Assembly (NCBI RefSeq): GCF_905147365.1
Contig: NC_056412.1
Span: forward strand, 8,424,001 to 8,488,000
Reading direction: 5' to 3'
DNA: 64,000 nucleotides
From: Aricia agestis
Lineage: Eukaryota > Arthropoda > Insecta > Lepidoptera > Lycaenidae
The notes beneath the pieces are model-generated. The model was not told the origin of the DNA and searched no databases. It was given only the letters and a program-made list of their open reading frames with translations. The translations under genes were made by a program, and so were the position numbers. Positions 1-10,884 of the stretch are shown piece after piece. Numbering within the stretch: position 1 is the first letter of the stretch; every line of letters starts with the position of its first letter.

Positions 1-2
1 AA

Positions 3-839
3 ACAGTATTATTCGCTGATGACACAACTTTGGCAATTAAATGTAAAAATAATCAATTATTTCAAAACTTAATAAAAAACATACTTGACAAAATATTAAA
101 ATGGCTTGAAAACAATAACTTAAAAGTAAATCTAAATAAGACAAAAATTATACAATTCGGACACTCTAAGACACAAAAAATTAACCTTGACATACAATAT
201 AACAATACAAACATTGACATGGTAAATAACACAAAATTTTTAGGACTAATAATTGATGATCGCTGCGACTGGAAATTACACGTAGAACATGTTTGTAGTA
301 AATTGGAAAAATTTGTCTACGCAATAAAAAAATTACGAATTTTGGTATCGGTTGAAGCAGCTCTAAATGCCTACCATGCTTATGTATCCTCTGTACTTTC
401 ATACGGTCTATTATTGTGGGGCAACTCAGTTGAAGTTGAAAGAGCTTTTAGAGTACAAAAAAAATGCGTTAGAGCAATATGTGGAGCGTGGTCACTGGAT
501 AGCTGTAAACCATTATTTGAAAAATTTCACATTTTACCTTTACCTTGTATGTACTTAAGAGATATTAATGTGTTTGTGAAACAGCATCCAGAATACTTTA
601 TACTAAGTGCAAATGCAAATGGAAGAACCGCCCCACCAAGAAATAAATTTAAATTATATATGCCCCAGTGTAGGCTTGATATTTTTAAACGAAATGTATA
701 CATTAATGCCATCAAAATATATAATAAATTGCCAAATCATTTTAAAGACCTTAATAACCTAGTATTCAAAAGAGAAATTACAAAGTGGTTTGCAGAAAAA
801 AGTTTTTATAGTATCCAAGAATATATGAATTATAATTGA
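3..839 (+). CDS. LINE reverse transcriptase, C-terminal part (Jockey/CR1-like)
   Basis: This open frame runs from the window edge to a TGA at 837-839. Its first residues read TVLFADDTTLA, which contains the RT catalytic FADD box. It then shows the LN.TKT..I.F and FLG(L)..D..L.W..H motifs typical of the RT palm/thumb, and a C-terminal stretch (VLSYGLLLWGNS, FRVQKKCVRAICG) typical of arthropod Jockey/CR1-type LINEs. No frameshift interrupts the visible 278 codons, so the copy is fairly young or its frame has survived by chance. The fingers and endonuclease domains lie left of the window. The clade is inferred from motif style only. It is a transposon gene, not a host gene. Confidence 0.85.
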   Translation, partial: TVLFADDTTLAIKCKNNQLFQNLIKNILDKILKWLENNNLKVNLNKTKIIQFGHSKTQKINLDIQYNNTNIDMVNNTKFLGLIIDDRCDWKLHVEHVCSKLEKFVYAIKKLRILVSVEAALNAYHAYVSSVLSYGLLLWGNSVEVERAFRVQKKCVRAICGAWSLDSCKPLFEKFHILPLPCMYLRDINVFVKQHPEYFILSANANGRTAPPRNKFKLYMPQCRLDIFKRNVYINAIKIYNKLPNHFKDLNNLVFKREITKWFAEKSFYSIQEYMNYN

Positions 840-1010
840 ATTTATTACTGTAATTTTGACATTATTTTGACTTCTAATGGATAATTATAATTGAATTTAT
901 TACTGTAATTTTGACATTATTTTGACTTCTAATGGATAATTATAATTGAATTTATTACTGTAATTTTGACATTTTGCTACTTATTTTTTATGAATTTTAC
1001 TTATTTTGAC
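838..1010 (+). repeat. 55-bp tandem repeat at the LINE 3' end
   Basis: Blocks beginning GAATTTATTACTGTAATTTT start at 838, 893 and 948, a period of exactly 55 bp. The third block diverges after about 30 bp. The unit includes the last codons and stop of the LINE frame (AATTATAATTGA), so the duplication copied the ORF end and its 3' untranslated region. Short tandem repeats at LINE 3' ends are known in Jockey-like elements. Confidence 0.85.
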
Positions 1011-1950
1011 TTCTAATAGATATTTTAATGCTAATTTAATAATTACGAACTTCGTTTTGTAATCGATTCTAATTTTGTAATTGTATAAATTAATCGATCT
1101 GAGAAATTCATAATCTGAAAAAATCTGAATTGTTGTGGATCATACTGATATTGTATGGTATTCCGGTCTTTCTGAATTAATAATATGAATTCAGATTATG
1201 AATTCAGAGTAACATCTGTGAGGCTAGCCGCCTCACACAGCCGCGGCTGTGAGAGGCCAGCCTACACTGCGCCGTGGGTGTTCGCCTGACGCTTAGTGTG
1301 TACATTACAGTACGGAAACTTCTTAACGATAATGTTTGTAGACATTATCACAATAAAAATAGACGTAAAGTGGCCGATCACGCGCTGTGTATAAATAATT
1401 TTATCACTTGGCAGATGTAGAGCGTCGCACCTCTACGCTGTTGAATGTCGCGTGCTCGTTCACGTAACTATTTATTCTTGTCGCCAAATTTTTCAACACG
1501 GTAGTAGAATTCTTTTTACTAAGTAATTGACATTAAAGTGTTTTTAAATTGGAGTATTTTTAACTCAATTTAAAACCACCCAATATTAGCTTGCTTTAAA
1601 TCAACATAAACAGGTGGTTTTTGTTGATTTACAATTTCCTTGTTGATCGATTAACCTTCCGTGCTCAGTCAATACTGTTTATTTTACATAAGTATTATGA
1701 TATTATTATGTTGTTTTTATATTATGAAACACGAAAAGACCTAATCATGATATGATTAGGCAAATAATATTATTATTTACCTTTTAATGCGTATCTATAT
1801 CTAATAAAATGTTATATTACTACATATAACTACTGTTGGTGTTCATATTCAATAGTACCTAGGTATACGGTAAGTTTGTACGGAAAATATGCTTATTAAT
1901 TATTTCGTATATTACGAACTCTTATAAAGTTAGGGATTGCAATCCGGATA
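1011..1950. other. AT-rich stretch without recognised gene
   Basis: I see no coding potential here. There is a small inverted repeat built from ATTCATAATCTG and CAGATTATGAATTCAG (about 1107-1206) and a GC-richer patch at 1206-1320 of unknown nature. The rest looks like ordinary AT-rich intergenic DNA. Confidence 0.5.
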
Positions 1951-1959
1951 TTCTTTTAG

Positions 1960-2190
1960 CCCTAGTTAATAAAAATATTGTCATCTTCTCTGGCAGTAAA
2001 TCTGCACTTAAAGTACAGCTTACTGCAGCAAAAATTTCGTCCAAATTGGATTTGGATTGTGGTCACAGGTCAGATGTTGGTAAAAGAAACTAACTGGCCC
2101 AAGTAGACCATGAATTTTTTACCCTACTTCGACTCTACATCTCGTGCTGTTGATCATTGTTTGTGTCTTGGACCTGTTTATTGTAAGTCC
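1960..2190 (+). pseudogene. Decayed RNase H fragment of a LINE
   Basis: One frame reads ALVNKNIVIFSGSKSAL, then a spaced SSKLDLDC...VGKRN and a stop. This resembles the second catalytic strand of LINE RNase H (I.I.SDS.AAL), with the catalytic Asp changed to Gly, followed by the usual SKL..DC......KRN helix. Stops and frame changes follow. The assignment rests on motif resemblance only, and no flanking RT is visible. Confidence 0.45.
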
Positions 2191-2544
2191 TACCCCTAGG
2201 CTTGCGGTGCTAAGATCTTGGAACATAACTCGAAGATGTTCGGCTGTAGGAACAAAATGGACTAATTCGTTGATAAAACGGATATTGTTTTGGCTTTATC
2301 AGTAGCTTAAGAAAAATTATAATATTTTTAAGACGTCTGATTTTGCCCTTTTCAAATGAATATTAAATTAAAGAAATAACAAGAAAATAACTCGCCTACG
2401 AAGCTATTTATCAAAAATATTTATAATTTAATAAATGAAAAAAATTAGCATGAAAAAATCCGAAAATCCGTTTTTATACTTATCCGTTTTTTTGCAGTAC
2501 AAAATATAATAATTACAACTTTAAGTAGGTAGATCTAACAACTT

Positions 2545-2665
2545 CATTTCCAACCTACATATTTTAAAGTTAATTACCCAATGTCAAATTAGTTATATCA
2601 TAAGCAACCTACATAACCTACATCATATACCTAACCTACATCACATAAGTAACCTACATCAAGTG
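2545..2665. repeat. Short degenerate tandem repeat (AACCTACAT)
   Basis: AACCTACAT recurs at irregular short spacing (CAACCTACATAACCTACATC and similar) just upstream of the CpG-rich leader of the kinase gene. It is a simple low-complexity array, and no function can be read from it. Confidence 0.6.
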
Positions 2666-2709
2666 CTAATATTTAGAGATTACCATCCATCATTGTATCT
2701 AGAACTCGG

Positions 2710-3697
2710 AACGAGTTTATTTGTTTAAGTCCCAGTTAATAGTGCATGTCTATAGAGCGCAGACAGTGATAAATCGCTGGATGAGGACATCGAAGATTAT
2801 TTCTATTTCGGCGCAAACGCGGCGCGGCGCGGCGGCGGCGGTGCGCGGCGCGCGGCCCGCGGGCGACATCGGCGCGGGCGCACGGACCCTCCTAGTTCAG
2901 TTTAGTGGCCGCGCTTGCTCCCGCAGCCGCCGCGTCGCCGGCCCGGCCCGAACACGTGTCCCGCGAGTCACTCACCCGCCGTAACTCTCCCAGCCGACTC
3001 CGTGATTACCCGAGCATCGGCTGATCGTTATCGCGGCTTATGGAAATCAACACGAAAATCGATAAGTGCACATTAAACCGCGACGCGCGTGCACCATAGA
3101 CGGGAGCTTGATGTATTCGTACTTTGTGTGCAGTTACTTTGTGCCGCTGCTAATACAATGTAAGAGTTAAATATACGCAAGGTCGCGGCGTGTCGGGCGT
3201 ACATTGGGAATATACTTGCGAACACTTACTCGAATTACTCGCAATAAAATATGTACATCGTTTTGAGTGTAACGTGGGTGAACCTCGTGGGTGAACGGTC
3301 GTGACTCGTGGTGTCGGTCGACGCGCGATCCCTGCGGCTTTAAATCGTTCGGAGTTGTTTTTAATTAAGTCCGCACTAATTAAAGTAGGTACGATCGATT
3401 CAGTTCAATGAAGGCCGTTTTAGTTGAATTTGCATGACAAGAGCCGGCCGCCGGGCGCGGTGATATCACCTGGTAATAACCGCGTCGAGTGTTCGGCGAG
3501 CCGCTAACGTGCGCCCGAGATAATATGGTACGGCTCGCGCCGCTATAACGGCGGCAGCCTGCGCCCCGGCCCGGGCAGGCTACACGGGGGAGTGCGGTGA
3601 ATATACAGTGAAGTGCGTCGGTATACGGTACCGATATGTTGGTGCATGGTGACCCCGGACCTATACAACGGAGGCTCTCAGGTCGTTCGGGAATTCT
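2710..3697 (+). promoter_or_regulatory. CpG-rich promoter / 5' leader of the DGK gene, first promoter
   Basis: GC content and CpG density rise sharply between about 2810 and 3750, in contrast to the surrounding AT-rich DNA. In insects such islands usually mark 5' exons. Arthropod-type initiator motifs TCAGTT occur at 2897-2902 and again near 3400; no TATA box stands out. The region abuts the first in-frame ATG of the candidate first coding exon and contains an in-frame stop at 3650-3652, so it is probably promoter plus 5' untranslated sequence. The transcription start and any UTR splicing cannot be fixed from sequence. Several GC-rich open frames on both strands here are composition artefacts. 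Confidence 0.55.
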
Positions 3698-3891
3698 ATG
3701 CTCGCCTGGGGCGCCGGCAGGAGCGGCGCCGGCGGCTCGAGGAGGGTGCCCATGGCGGTCCCGGAGGAGGACACCTTCGACGACAGCGACGACCACCGGA
3801 GCGCCTTACGCGCAGGCTCCGTCGCCGTGGCCAGGAGACGGCCCGCCGTCCGAGTGAGGCGAAAGTCGAAGATAGTGTACAGAGTAATCAG
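3698..3891 (+). CDS. rdgA: Candidate first coding exon (isoform A) of a DGK zeta/iota (rdgA-like) gene
   Basis: An open frame from ATG 3698 (another in-frame ATG at 3752) encodes about 64 residues. They include an acidic patch (VPEEDTFDDSDDH) and a basic tail (RRRPAVRVRRKSKIVYRVI), and are followed by a good donor, ATCAG|GTCAGT, at 3891/3892. The exon ends after two bases (AG) of a codon, which is exactly the phase needed to join the DGK exon at 44072. DGK zeta/iota N-termini are isoform-specific and often basic, so the lack of conserved motifs is expected. The first ATG is chosen because the frame has a stop at 3650; the context of ATG 3752 (CCCATGG) is also acceptable. The assignment rests on phase, CpG leader and position. 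The intron to the next exon would be 40,180 bp. Confidence 0.55.
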
Positions 3892-4984
3892 GTCAGTTCA
3901 CCTCCCGCTCGACGTTATTCGGAGTTGTTTATTGACGTTCATGAATCACCTGCTAACTCGTCGGCCGAAACGTGGATAATTTGGGGCAATCAATATACAT
4001 TAAGTACCCACACGGTTGTCGATATTTGTCGACAGTCGACACGCTACATAACGCTGTCAACACGACAAACTACCCAAATGACAAAAACTGATTCCGTCCA
4101 AACGGAGCTTATGTTTACTTAGCCATTGTACACGAATGCCTAACAGCGTCCAATTATTGTTATAGTTTTGTGACTCACATGACACATTTTGGTTTGGACA
4201 TTCCTGCATTTTTCCTACAGCTCTCTGCTCTATATCTACGCTGTATGCGTCAGCTGTGGTAAACATTATTATGGTATTATAGCTGTAGCACTGATAACGT
4301 TAATGAATTGATATTATGTACCTATGTGTATGACATATAAACACTTTTCAAACTCATGCTAAAGATTTGCCAATTATCTGTAACTTTTCAACCGTAACTT
4401 TGTTTGAATCTATAAAAGAAATCTATATATTTTGTCGTAACTATAGACATGAGTTCTAAATGCCTGTGGGGGCCTAATATTGGTGCTTACAATTAGACAC
4501 GCAGCGCTTATTTGTAGAACACGATGCATTCACAGGCTTTATTAGGGTTGGGACAATACAGCAGGTATATTATTACAATGCTTTTATACATTTGTATTTT
4601 GGTACAAGGTATAACGAAATAAAGTGGTAATTCAGGGTACCTATTTATGTGTCCCATAAGTAGAGTTTTTGTCAAGTTTCTTATGAAAGCCTTTTGAACT
4701 TCTTACTCTTATAGTTACTTAGTTTTGTATGTCATATTTGTTTTGGTGCAATAAAGTATTTCCATTCATTAATTCATTCATTCATTCATTCAAGCATATT
4801 TTTTAAAATTATTGCATGGGAATTGGGCATTAATGATGGTGGGGCATTTGTCACAGAAACATAGAAGTCAGAACTTACTCTTTTACCGCAGCTACTTTCA
4901 CAATGAACTCTACACAAGGAACACAAACACATTCTTAAGTAATATATTATCAATTTTTACGCCTTGTATAGACTATAGAGTTCA
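3892..4984. other. Start of the first large DGK intron, no gene
   Basis: The sequence changes from CpG-rich to AT-rich within about 150 bp after the donor. Nothing coding is visible. A CATT tetranucleotide microsatellite lies at about 4765-4791. Confidence 0.6.
4765..4791. repeat. (ATTC)n microsatellite
   Basis: About six tandem copies of the tetranucleotide, preceded by AATAAAGTATTT. This is consistent with the degenerate 3' tail of a retroelement. Confidence 0.8.
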
Positions 4985-5140
4985 CTTGCCGTCCGTGGCT
5001 GACCAAAGAAAAGATGGCACGACGAGCTGGACTTACACCAGGCAGCCGGGTTGGCCAACGGTGGCGCAGGATTTAGCAAAATGGAAAACTTTAGGGGAGG
5101 CCTTAGCCCAGCAGTGCGACAGCATAGGCTACTTAAAAAA
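4985..5140 (+). pseudogene. LINE reverse transcriptase C-terminal remnant
   Basis: One frame reads DQRKDGTTSWTYTRQPGW, then P-T-VAQDLAKWKTLGEALAQQ. The pattern W.....GW..VAQD...W...GEA..QQ is the hallmark of the extreme C-terminus of lepidopteran RTE-type LINEs. It is followed by a short A-rich run (CTTAAAAAAAATAG). Only the last ~45 codons are left; the rest of the RT is absent, as in a 5'-truncated insertion. Confidence 0.6.
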
Positions 5141-5236
5141 AATAGAGCTCACCGTGAAGGCAGCAACGCTAAACCCTGTCTTGTATACACGGTACACCCT
5201 GTATTATTCGTATAACATTGGCAATTTGCCGGGTAA

Positions 5237-5444
5237 AGGAGTGAGCACACTGAGACGGGCCGTGCCGGGGCTCATCGCAAAAATCCGCCTCCATACAATT
5301 TGTATGGAAGCGGAAATCCGCTGCGCCCCGACACAGTATGCGATACGCGCATCCGCTTCCATACAAATTGTATGGAGGTGGATTTTTGCGATGAGTCCCG
5401 GCACGCTAAGCCCCGGCACAGCCCGTCTCAGTGTGCTCACTCCT
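5237..5444. mobile_element. Palindromic MITE, family 1 copy A
   Basis: The ends are AGGAGTGAGCACACTGAGAC and its inverse, and a second inverted pair, CCATACAATTTGTATGG, lies inside. Nearly the whole element folds back. A close copy is at 24121-24310. The flanking TAA/TTA trinucleotides fit a PIF/Harbinger-like TWA target, but the match between the two sides is imperfect in this copy. Confidence 0.8.
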
Positions 5445-5447
5445 TTA

Positions 5448-6390
5448 TAGGTACGGGCATGCGGGTGCGATGGAAAAAATGGCATCCGGTGAGGCCGGTG
5501 ACTTCGCATTCCGCGCACGTCCGAGCTCCGCGCAGGTAGCGCAAAGGACGTGATTCACACGAGATTATATTATTACCTCGATATGTTAAACCTAATAAAT
5601 AGATAACTGAAAGTGAATGATATACATGTAAATAGCGTTAATAAGGTTATCCAGAATGGTATTTAAGCTGACAAAGAATACTTTCATAAAGTTGAAAAGG
5701 CGAAAAATATTAAATATTAATACAACTATATACTAACTATAACTCTACAAAATTCAATGCGTGTAAAATGCATGCGTTGTACTTCATAATACTTAATATT
5801 TTATTATGTTGTATTTGTATTAACTATGGCGTTTTTTTTTCAATTAAAAATATGTACTTACTAACAACTAATGTTTGGAGTACATAATGGAAGTTTTCCC
5901 ATGGATGTTTTACATTAGTTATGAAAAATCTTAAAAAACTTATTATAATAATAATCTAAACAACTGGAAAGGGAAAAAATTACAATTGTTTTATTATTCT
6001 ATTAAAATTTAACATTTAGTTACAAACTAGCTTCGTTCCGAATCAGAGGGCGGTGTGAAACTATTTATTATTTGATAGCTTTTGTGGCAAACTCTACCGA
6101 CCCCACAACACGTGGGATCGATCGGAAAATAGAGCTACACGGAGATGAACAAAAATGTCATTCTACTCCTTATTACCTTGTATTAATGTGCACGGACAAA
6201 CTGATAAGCAGCTGCTGTATGCATCCGAAAATAGGTAAGGATTTTACACGAGTATAAAATATTTGTACACGAAGCGGGTAGAGCTACTTTTGTCGGTGCG
6301 GAAAAGAAAATGTACAGCGCAAAGCCGTGCATTTTAAAATCGCATATGTTTACTATTTAGTAGAAAGGAAATAATATCATTGTTGCTCCG
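5448..6390. other. AT-rich intron, nothing recognised
   Basis: No open frame longer than chance and no inverted repeat with long arms. Local runs of T and A only. Confidence 0.5.
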
Positions 6391-6625
6391 TTGGCTCCGT
6401 TTCCCAAGGCTTCTGGAGGAAATTGGGTCGGTATATGATCCCGGGAACGGTTTTCGAATATCAATTTCCTATTTTCAGCGAAGCATTTAAGCAGGTAACC
6501 GGCACTCGATAGGTCGGTAATACCTCCTGTAATTAATTTCCACGGCAGCTAATAACAAAGCGAATCTGTATCGCCAAATCGCCGAATTACTTGTGATCGC
6601 TTCTGAAGTCTCGTCTAATGGGTTG
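6391..6625. promoter_or_regulatory. Non-repetitive intronic stretch, candidate cis-regulatory element
   Basis: A compositionally balanced stretch (about 45% GC) with no similarity to the repeats in this window. It contains homeodomain-like cores (TAATTAATT near 6530) and CGATCTAATT. There is no frame and no splice-site pair. That it is regulatory is inferred only from its unlikeness to the surrounding repeats. Confidence 0.25.
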
Positions 6626-6819
6626 CCAATCGATCTAATTTAAAGTTAAATTTGTTTTAAATGTAGATAATTATATAAATTATGCAGTCAAGTCAACGTA
6701 CCTACAACAGCGAATTTACTAAAAAAGGTTATCCAAAATTTTACCCCAAAAGGGGTTAAATACGCCGATCGTAATAGTAACAGGGAAAATTGAACTAAAT
6801 AAAAATGTTTATGATGAAA

Positions 6820-7161
6820 CTAGCTTTTGCCCGCGGCTTCGCTTGCGTTAAGACGTACTATTACATACAAACTTTCATCCCCTTAGGGGTGGAATGTATC
6901 AAAATCCTACGTCATAGTAGCTTTATGCATGCAAGGCTCAGCCCGATCGGTTTAAAATTTACAAAGTTTCAAACAAACTTTCATCCCCTATTTTATGCCT
7001 TTCTTAGCGGATGCCTGCGTCATAAGTCATAACATATCTATCTGCATGCCAAATTTCAGCCCGACCCGTCCAGTAGTTTGGGCTGTGCGTTGATAGATTA
7101 CTATGTCAGTCACTAGTCAGTCAGTCAGCTTTGAGTTATATATATACACATATTATTTAGA
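6820..7161 (-). mobile_element. Non-autonomous Helitron
   Basis: On the minus strand the element begins A|TCTAAATAATATG and ends with a GC hairpin (CGAAGCCGCGGGC region), then CTAG|T at 6820-6823. TC at the 5' end, a hairpin a few bases before CTAG, and insertion between A and T are the Helitron hallmarks. The internal text TTTCATCCCC...TCAGCCCGA is the widespread lepidopteran repeat body. Confidence 0.7.
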
Positions 7162-7780
7162 TAATTTTAAAATCTTATTAATTTATTCACTACGATTTGC
7201 ATTTTAATTTTGGTAATGTCTCGTAAATGTAAATGATTATTATGAGACAGAGTAATAAACTGATCTTTATTTCACCCGAAGACTGAAATATTCCGCACAA
7301 TTTAACTCTTAACTTTTATCTTCACATTCAAATTGTTATTTGAAGTCGATGCCAATTTTTGTGTGTATTATACTTTTCATAATAATCTTTATTGCATCTA
7401 ATGAAATACAGTAATACAAATAAGTTTGTTCCGGTCGAATAGCATGGTGGAATTCGTAACATCGTATCGTATTTTAGTCGTAACTAAAAAGTAAAAATTT
7501 TAAAAATGGATTTGTATCGAAATGCAACACAAAATAATGACTTTAGAAAAGCTTTAGCTTTTACAATAATTAACCGTTTTATATGTAAGTAGTTACAAAA
7601 GCTTCTTCTTAATTTATGTTTCCAAGACGTAATAAGCAATAATTCGGCAGAAATAACTAATAAAATTAATTGCATACCATACATACCTGGTAAGTTTATA
7701 CAGATTTTTTTTTGGTTTCTTGTCAAACCTTTATCGGATTTATAGTCGATATTGATGTTGGTGGGATTGTTTGTTTATTA
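7162..7780. other. AT-rich intron, nothing recognised
   Basis: No coding frame or clear repeat was seen. The minus-strand frame around 7484-7726 has no family resemblance and is AT-biased noise. Confidence 0.5.
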
Positions 7781-7784
7781 CCGA

Positions 7785-8060
7785 CTACTCAGTGGCGATC
7801 GAGGCCGGCTCACATGCCGATGTGAGTTTAATCAAGTGTCATACTCCCGGTCCGCCGTCCGCGCCGGCCGCCGACGTCACTCCACATGATTGGAAATTAA
7901 ATTGCACGGCAAGTCGAGTGCTGGCGCTGTCTAGTGTCCCGTAATTATGTTCCATTAATCTCGGGTCGATCCTTAAGGCCCACTCGCGCCACGCCGCCGG
8001 CCCGCAGTTACTAATCGCTTCTCGAAATACCTTGTCTTTTCATGTGAAGAGGGGAGAACA
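7785..8060. promoter_or_regulatory. GC-rich CpG-containing intronic patch
   Basis: A GC-rich stretch (GTCCGCCGTCCGCGCCGGCC and neighbours) in an otherwise AT-rich intron, not matching any repeat in the window and without inverted ends. It could be an enhancer, a further alternative first exon or an unannotated noncoding exon. No ATG-to-donor structure with the phase found in the other candidate first exons is evident. Confidence 0.3.
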
Positions 8061-8118
8061 TCACGATTTCATGACTAGCTCAGCACGAAGGTTCCGGACA
8101 AACTTAAGTGCATCTGTT

Positions 8119-8213
8119 ACTGGCAATCTGTATTCTGTATAATCCGGCATTGTATACAGAGCCTAAATTATACAGATTGCCGTAACATTGACATCTATGT
8201 CGATGTTACGGTA
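8119..8213. repeat. Two short hairpins (GGCAATCTGTA and CCGTAACATTGACAT)
   Basis: GGCAATCTGTATTC pairs with a downstream TACAGATTGCC. Directly after it CCGTAACATTGACAT pairs with ATGTCGATGTTACGG. They are short and AT-flanked, probably the remains of a small foldback element. Confidence 0.6.
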
Positions 8214-8280
8214 AACGGTGTCGATAGACTTAAAACGTTAATCAAAATGAAATAACTAAATTTTTTACGGACCTATGTCA

Positions 8281-8572
8281 ATTTATACTAGCGCAGAGTC
8301 GAAGGGCATTGAAGCGAATTACCAAAACTAAACATAACAAATTCAACCTTAACTCCAAAGCGTAACGCACACATTACATCTGAAAATTTAAAAAGGCGCG
8401 CCCGCGTCCGGCGCATTCGCGCGAATTTGCGCGAATGCGCTCGACCAACCCTGATTGGTCTCGCTAAAGTAGTGTGTGCGTTACGCTAGTAAAGGTTGAA
8501 TTTTGATGTTCAGTTTTTGGGAATTCGCCTCGATGCGCTTCGACATTGCGCTAGTATAAATTTAATAATATT
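8281..8572. mobile_element. Foldback/MITE with TIR ATTTATACTAGCGC
   Basis: The left arm (ATTTATACTAGCGCAGAGTC, GAATT, AACATNAAATTCAACCTT, AGCGTAACGCACACA) reappears inverted at the right in the same order. The centre is GC-rich (GCGCGAATTTGCGCG). This is a typical two-armed MITE of about 290 bp with no coding capacity. Confidence 0.8.
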
Positions 8573-9142
8573 GATCTTTAAACATTTTGATCACTTCTTG
8601 AATTATGAATAACAAGTTTTTGAAAATTAAATCTATTATTTTGCATACTGCTCGATCAATCCGCGAATTAGTTATAGTCGTTGCGCTGTAGGAGGCTCTC
8701 ATCTAAATATCTATTGACTATTATACATATTAAACTGTAGAAATGAAAATTCTGTACATTAAAGATATTCAAAAATAATAAGCGAGGGTGTCACTACATC
8801 GATATAGAAGGCAAAAATGTGGTTAGCTTTTTTATCTGTCTGTCTGTCTGTATGTTTGTTCCAGCATCACACCAAAACTACTGATCCGATTTGAATGCGG
8901 TTTTCGCAGATATAATATTTTTCTTCTTCCAACTTAACATCTGGTGTATAAAATTTTCCCCCTACCCCTGTTGTGATTGAATGGCGTTGTTCAGTCAAAG
9001 GGCTAGCTGTTTGATTGAACGGCTATTTAAACCAGTCGGCTGCGACATATATATTTGAAGCTCTACGTACCGAATAGCGTGTAAGTTGTAACTTATTAAT
9101 AGCGTTTAGCGTTGTAAATCCTATTTCCTATTATCCATACTT
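8573..9142. other. Intron with microsatellite and Helitron-like debris
   Basis: Contains a TCTG microsatellite (about 8837-8851) followed by CCAAAACTACTGATCCGATT, the consensus interior of lepidopteran Helitron-type repeats. Termini are not preserved. Confidence 0.5.
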
Positions 9143-9366
9143 CCATACTAATACTATAAATGGGAAAGTGTGTTTATTTGTTTGTGAGTTTATCCTTTCT
9201 TCACGCCCAAACGAAACAATCAATTGACTTGATTTTTGGCATAGACTTAGTTGAAAGGATGGAGAGTAACATTGGCTACTTTGGGTCTTAGCAAAACATC
9301 ATGATCCCAAAGGAGGCTTACGCGATTTTCGAATTTCACGCGAGCGAAGCCGCGGGCAAAAGCTGG
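9143..9366 (+). mobile_element. Degenerate Helitron
   Basis: The start CATACTAATACTATAAATGG and the end CGCGAGCGAAGCCGCGGGCAAAAG with CTGG in place of CTAG match the ends of the better-preserved Helitrons at 6820 and 34557. The centre carries the usual ACGCCCAAACGAAAC text. Confidence 0.55.
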
Positions 9367-9375
9367 TATTGTAAT

Positions 9376-10329
9376 ATTTAGTGAACTAATCCACCGGGTG
9401 TAGGAGTGTTTGCATTGTGAGGCTGTACTCATTACAGTAGCTACATAAGCTTCATTATACTGGAACATTGTCAGAGTAGACATTGTACTGAGTCAGAATT
9501 TTGTTGGCTTCGCGTATAATAGTAAACATGAAACTTTGCAGCGTAGTATTTAGTTGTCTGAAATTCTACAGTATGGTTTCAAATAAACAAATTAAAAGGT
9601 CCAAACGAATTTTCGTCCATTTAACCGTTTAACGGCTAAATTTATACCAGCTAGAGGCCTGAATTTCTGTGAAAACTAATTTGTGATTTAAACGCGAATG
9701 TTTTGTCTGGCGCCGATTATTATGACTTAGTAGGTCGAAATCCAAATAATAATCTGCGTCCCTGGAAAAAATAATAATGAGGAACGACCATCTATGTTGG
9801 GTGTATTGTTTAATTACAAGGGAAAATATTTTCACAAGCGACGGTAACACGATAACCGTAAACTGAATAATATCTGAGCCTAACTCTAATTAAGCCAGCA
9901 AAACAAATGATGAATTTTGAGAGGTTCGTTAACGGAAAAACTCGACGGGTAAATGCGCTTCGTGATCCAATAAATATTATAATTTTCCAGCGTCTAAATT
10001 ACATTGTTGGTTATCCTATTTGGACCTGATAAATCATATTGTAAAATATCCTTATAGGTCCAAAAACTTCATAATGAAAATTGTGTGTTCGACATTATCC
10101 CACGCAAAAAGTCAATATTATGTAGATATTAATAGGTCTTAACTTTTACTTGTGTTTATAATACTTACTAGGCTCCTGAACCTGAACAAAATATTTTATT
10201 TTTTTGTCTACAATATGCTATTAATTAATACTATGTGGTTTATTTGCTGGAACCATAGAATAAATTGCAAATAACCCTCCTGACAGTCGGGTAAAAAAAA
10301 CGATTCTTAAAAAATACTTATTGTACAGG
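9376..10329. other. AT-rich intron, nothing recognised
   Basis: No recognisable protein motif, tRNA or long inverted repeat was seen on either strand. Confidence 0.5.
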
Positions 10330-10653
10330 TTCCTAGATATTTTTTTTAGTTTACTACTCAAAAAAATATGTTCTAGGATCAAGCTAATTTTTCGTGAGTA
10401 GCTTCATTTTCATAAGAGGAACTACAATTTCCTTTGCGAAAATTCTCTAACAGAGATAGAAAGGATTAAAATATATTTCGATTTGATGGTCCTAAAATAT
10501 GGATTGTTCTATTTGTAGGACAACTTTACTGTTAAATTATAATATAGTTCTATTAACATACAAAACATCAGCTTGTTTGGGTTTCGTTTTAGGGTTCCGT
10601 AGTCAACGAGGACTTGTTGATTTTTTTACCCTTTGGGTACGGAACCCTAAAAA
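10330..10653 (+). repeat. Interspersed repeat, family with copies at 40.7 and 42.4 kb
   Basis: The core GTGAGTAGCTTCATTTT...CTAACAGAGATAGAAAGGAT...TTTGATGGTCCTAAAATATGG, then TTGTTCTATTTGTAGGACAA, is shared with 40735-40895 (same strand) and 42470-42630 (opposite strand). It ends with a small inverted pair AGGGTTCCGTAGTC / GGTACGGAACCCT. It is non-coding. The class is unknown. Confidence 0.7.
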
Positions 10654-10660
10654 AAGACCC

Positions 10661-10785
10661 TAAGGGTCAATTCAGACCGCAATTATGACAGACTTGCATG
10701 ATGTCTCACGCAATTGAAGTCTGTCAAATCCATACAAATTTAGAAATGCATCTACTCGTCGCATTGCGGTCTGAATTGGCCCTTA
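10661..10785. mobile_element. MITE, family 2 copy A (GGGTTAATTCAGACCGCAA)
   Basis: A short element (~125 bp) with terminal inverted repeats AAGGGTCAATTCAGACCGCAA and CATTGCGGTCTGAATTGGCC. The inner GTCTCACGCAATTGAAGTCTGTC and TAGAAATGCATCTAC are shared with copies at 26776-26930 and 29127-29282. Confidence 0.85.
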
Positions 10786-10884
10786 GGCTGTTTACACACG
10801 GCGCCGCAGCGGCATCGTTTTTAGCCGCCGCGGTGCGATCATGGGACCGACTAGTCTCGTTACATGTTTGTTGAAAACTGCGGC

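Noticed and set aside
3380..4122. Long overlapping open frames on both strands around the first CpG island
   Set aside because: GC-rich sequence lacks stop codons in every frame; only the 3698 frame meets a donor in the right phase.
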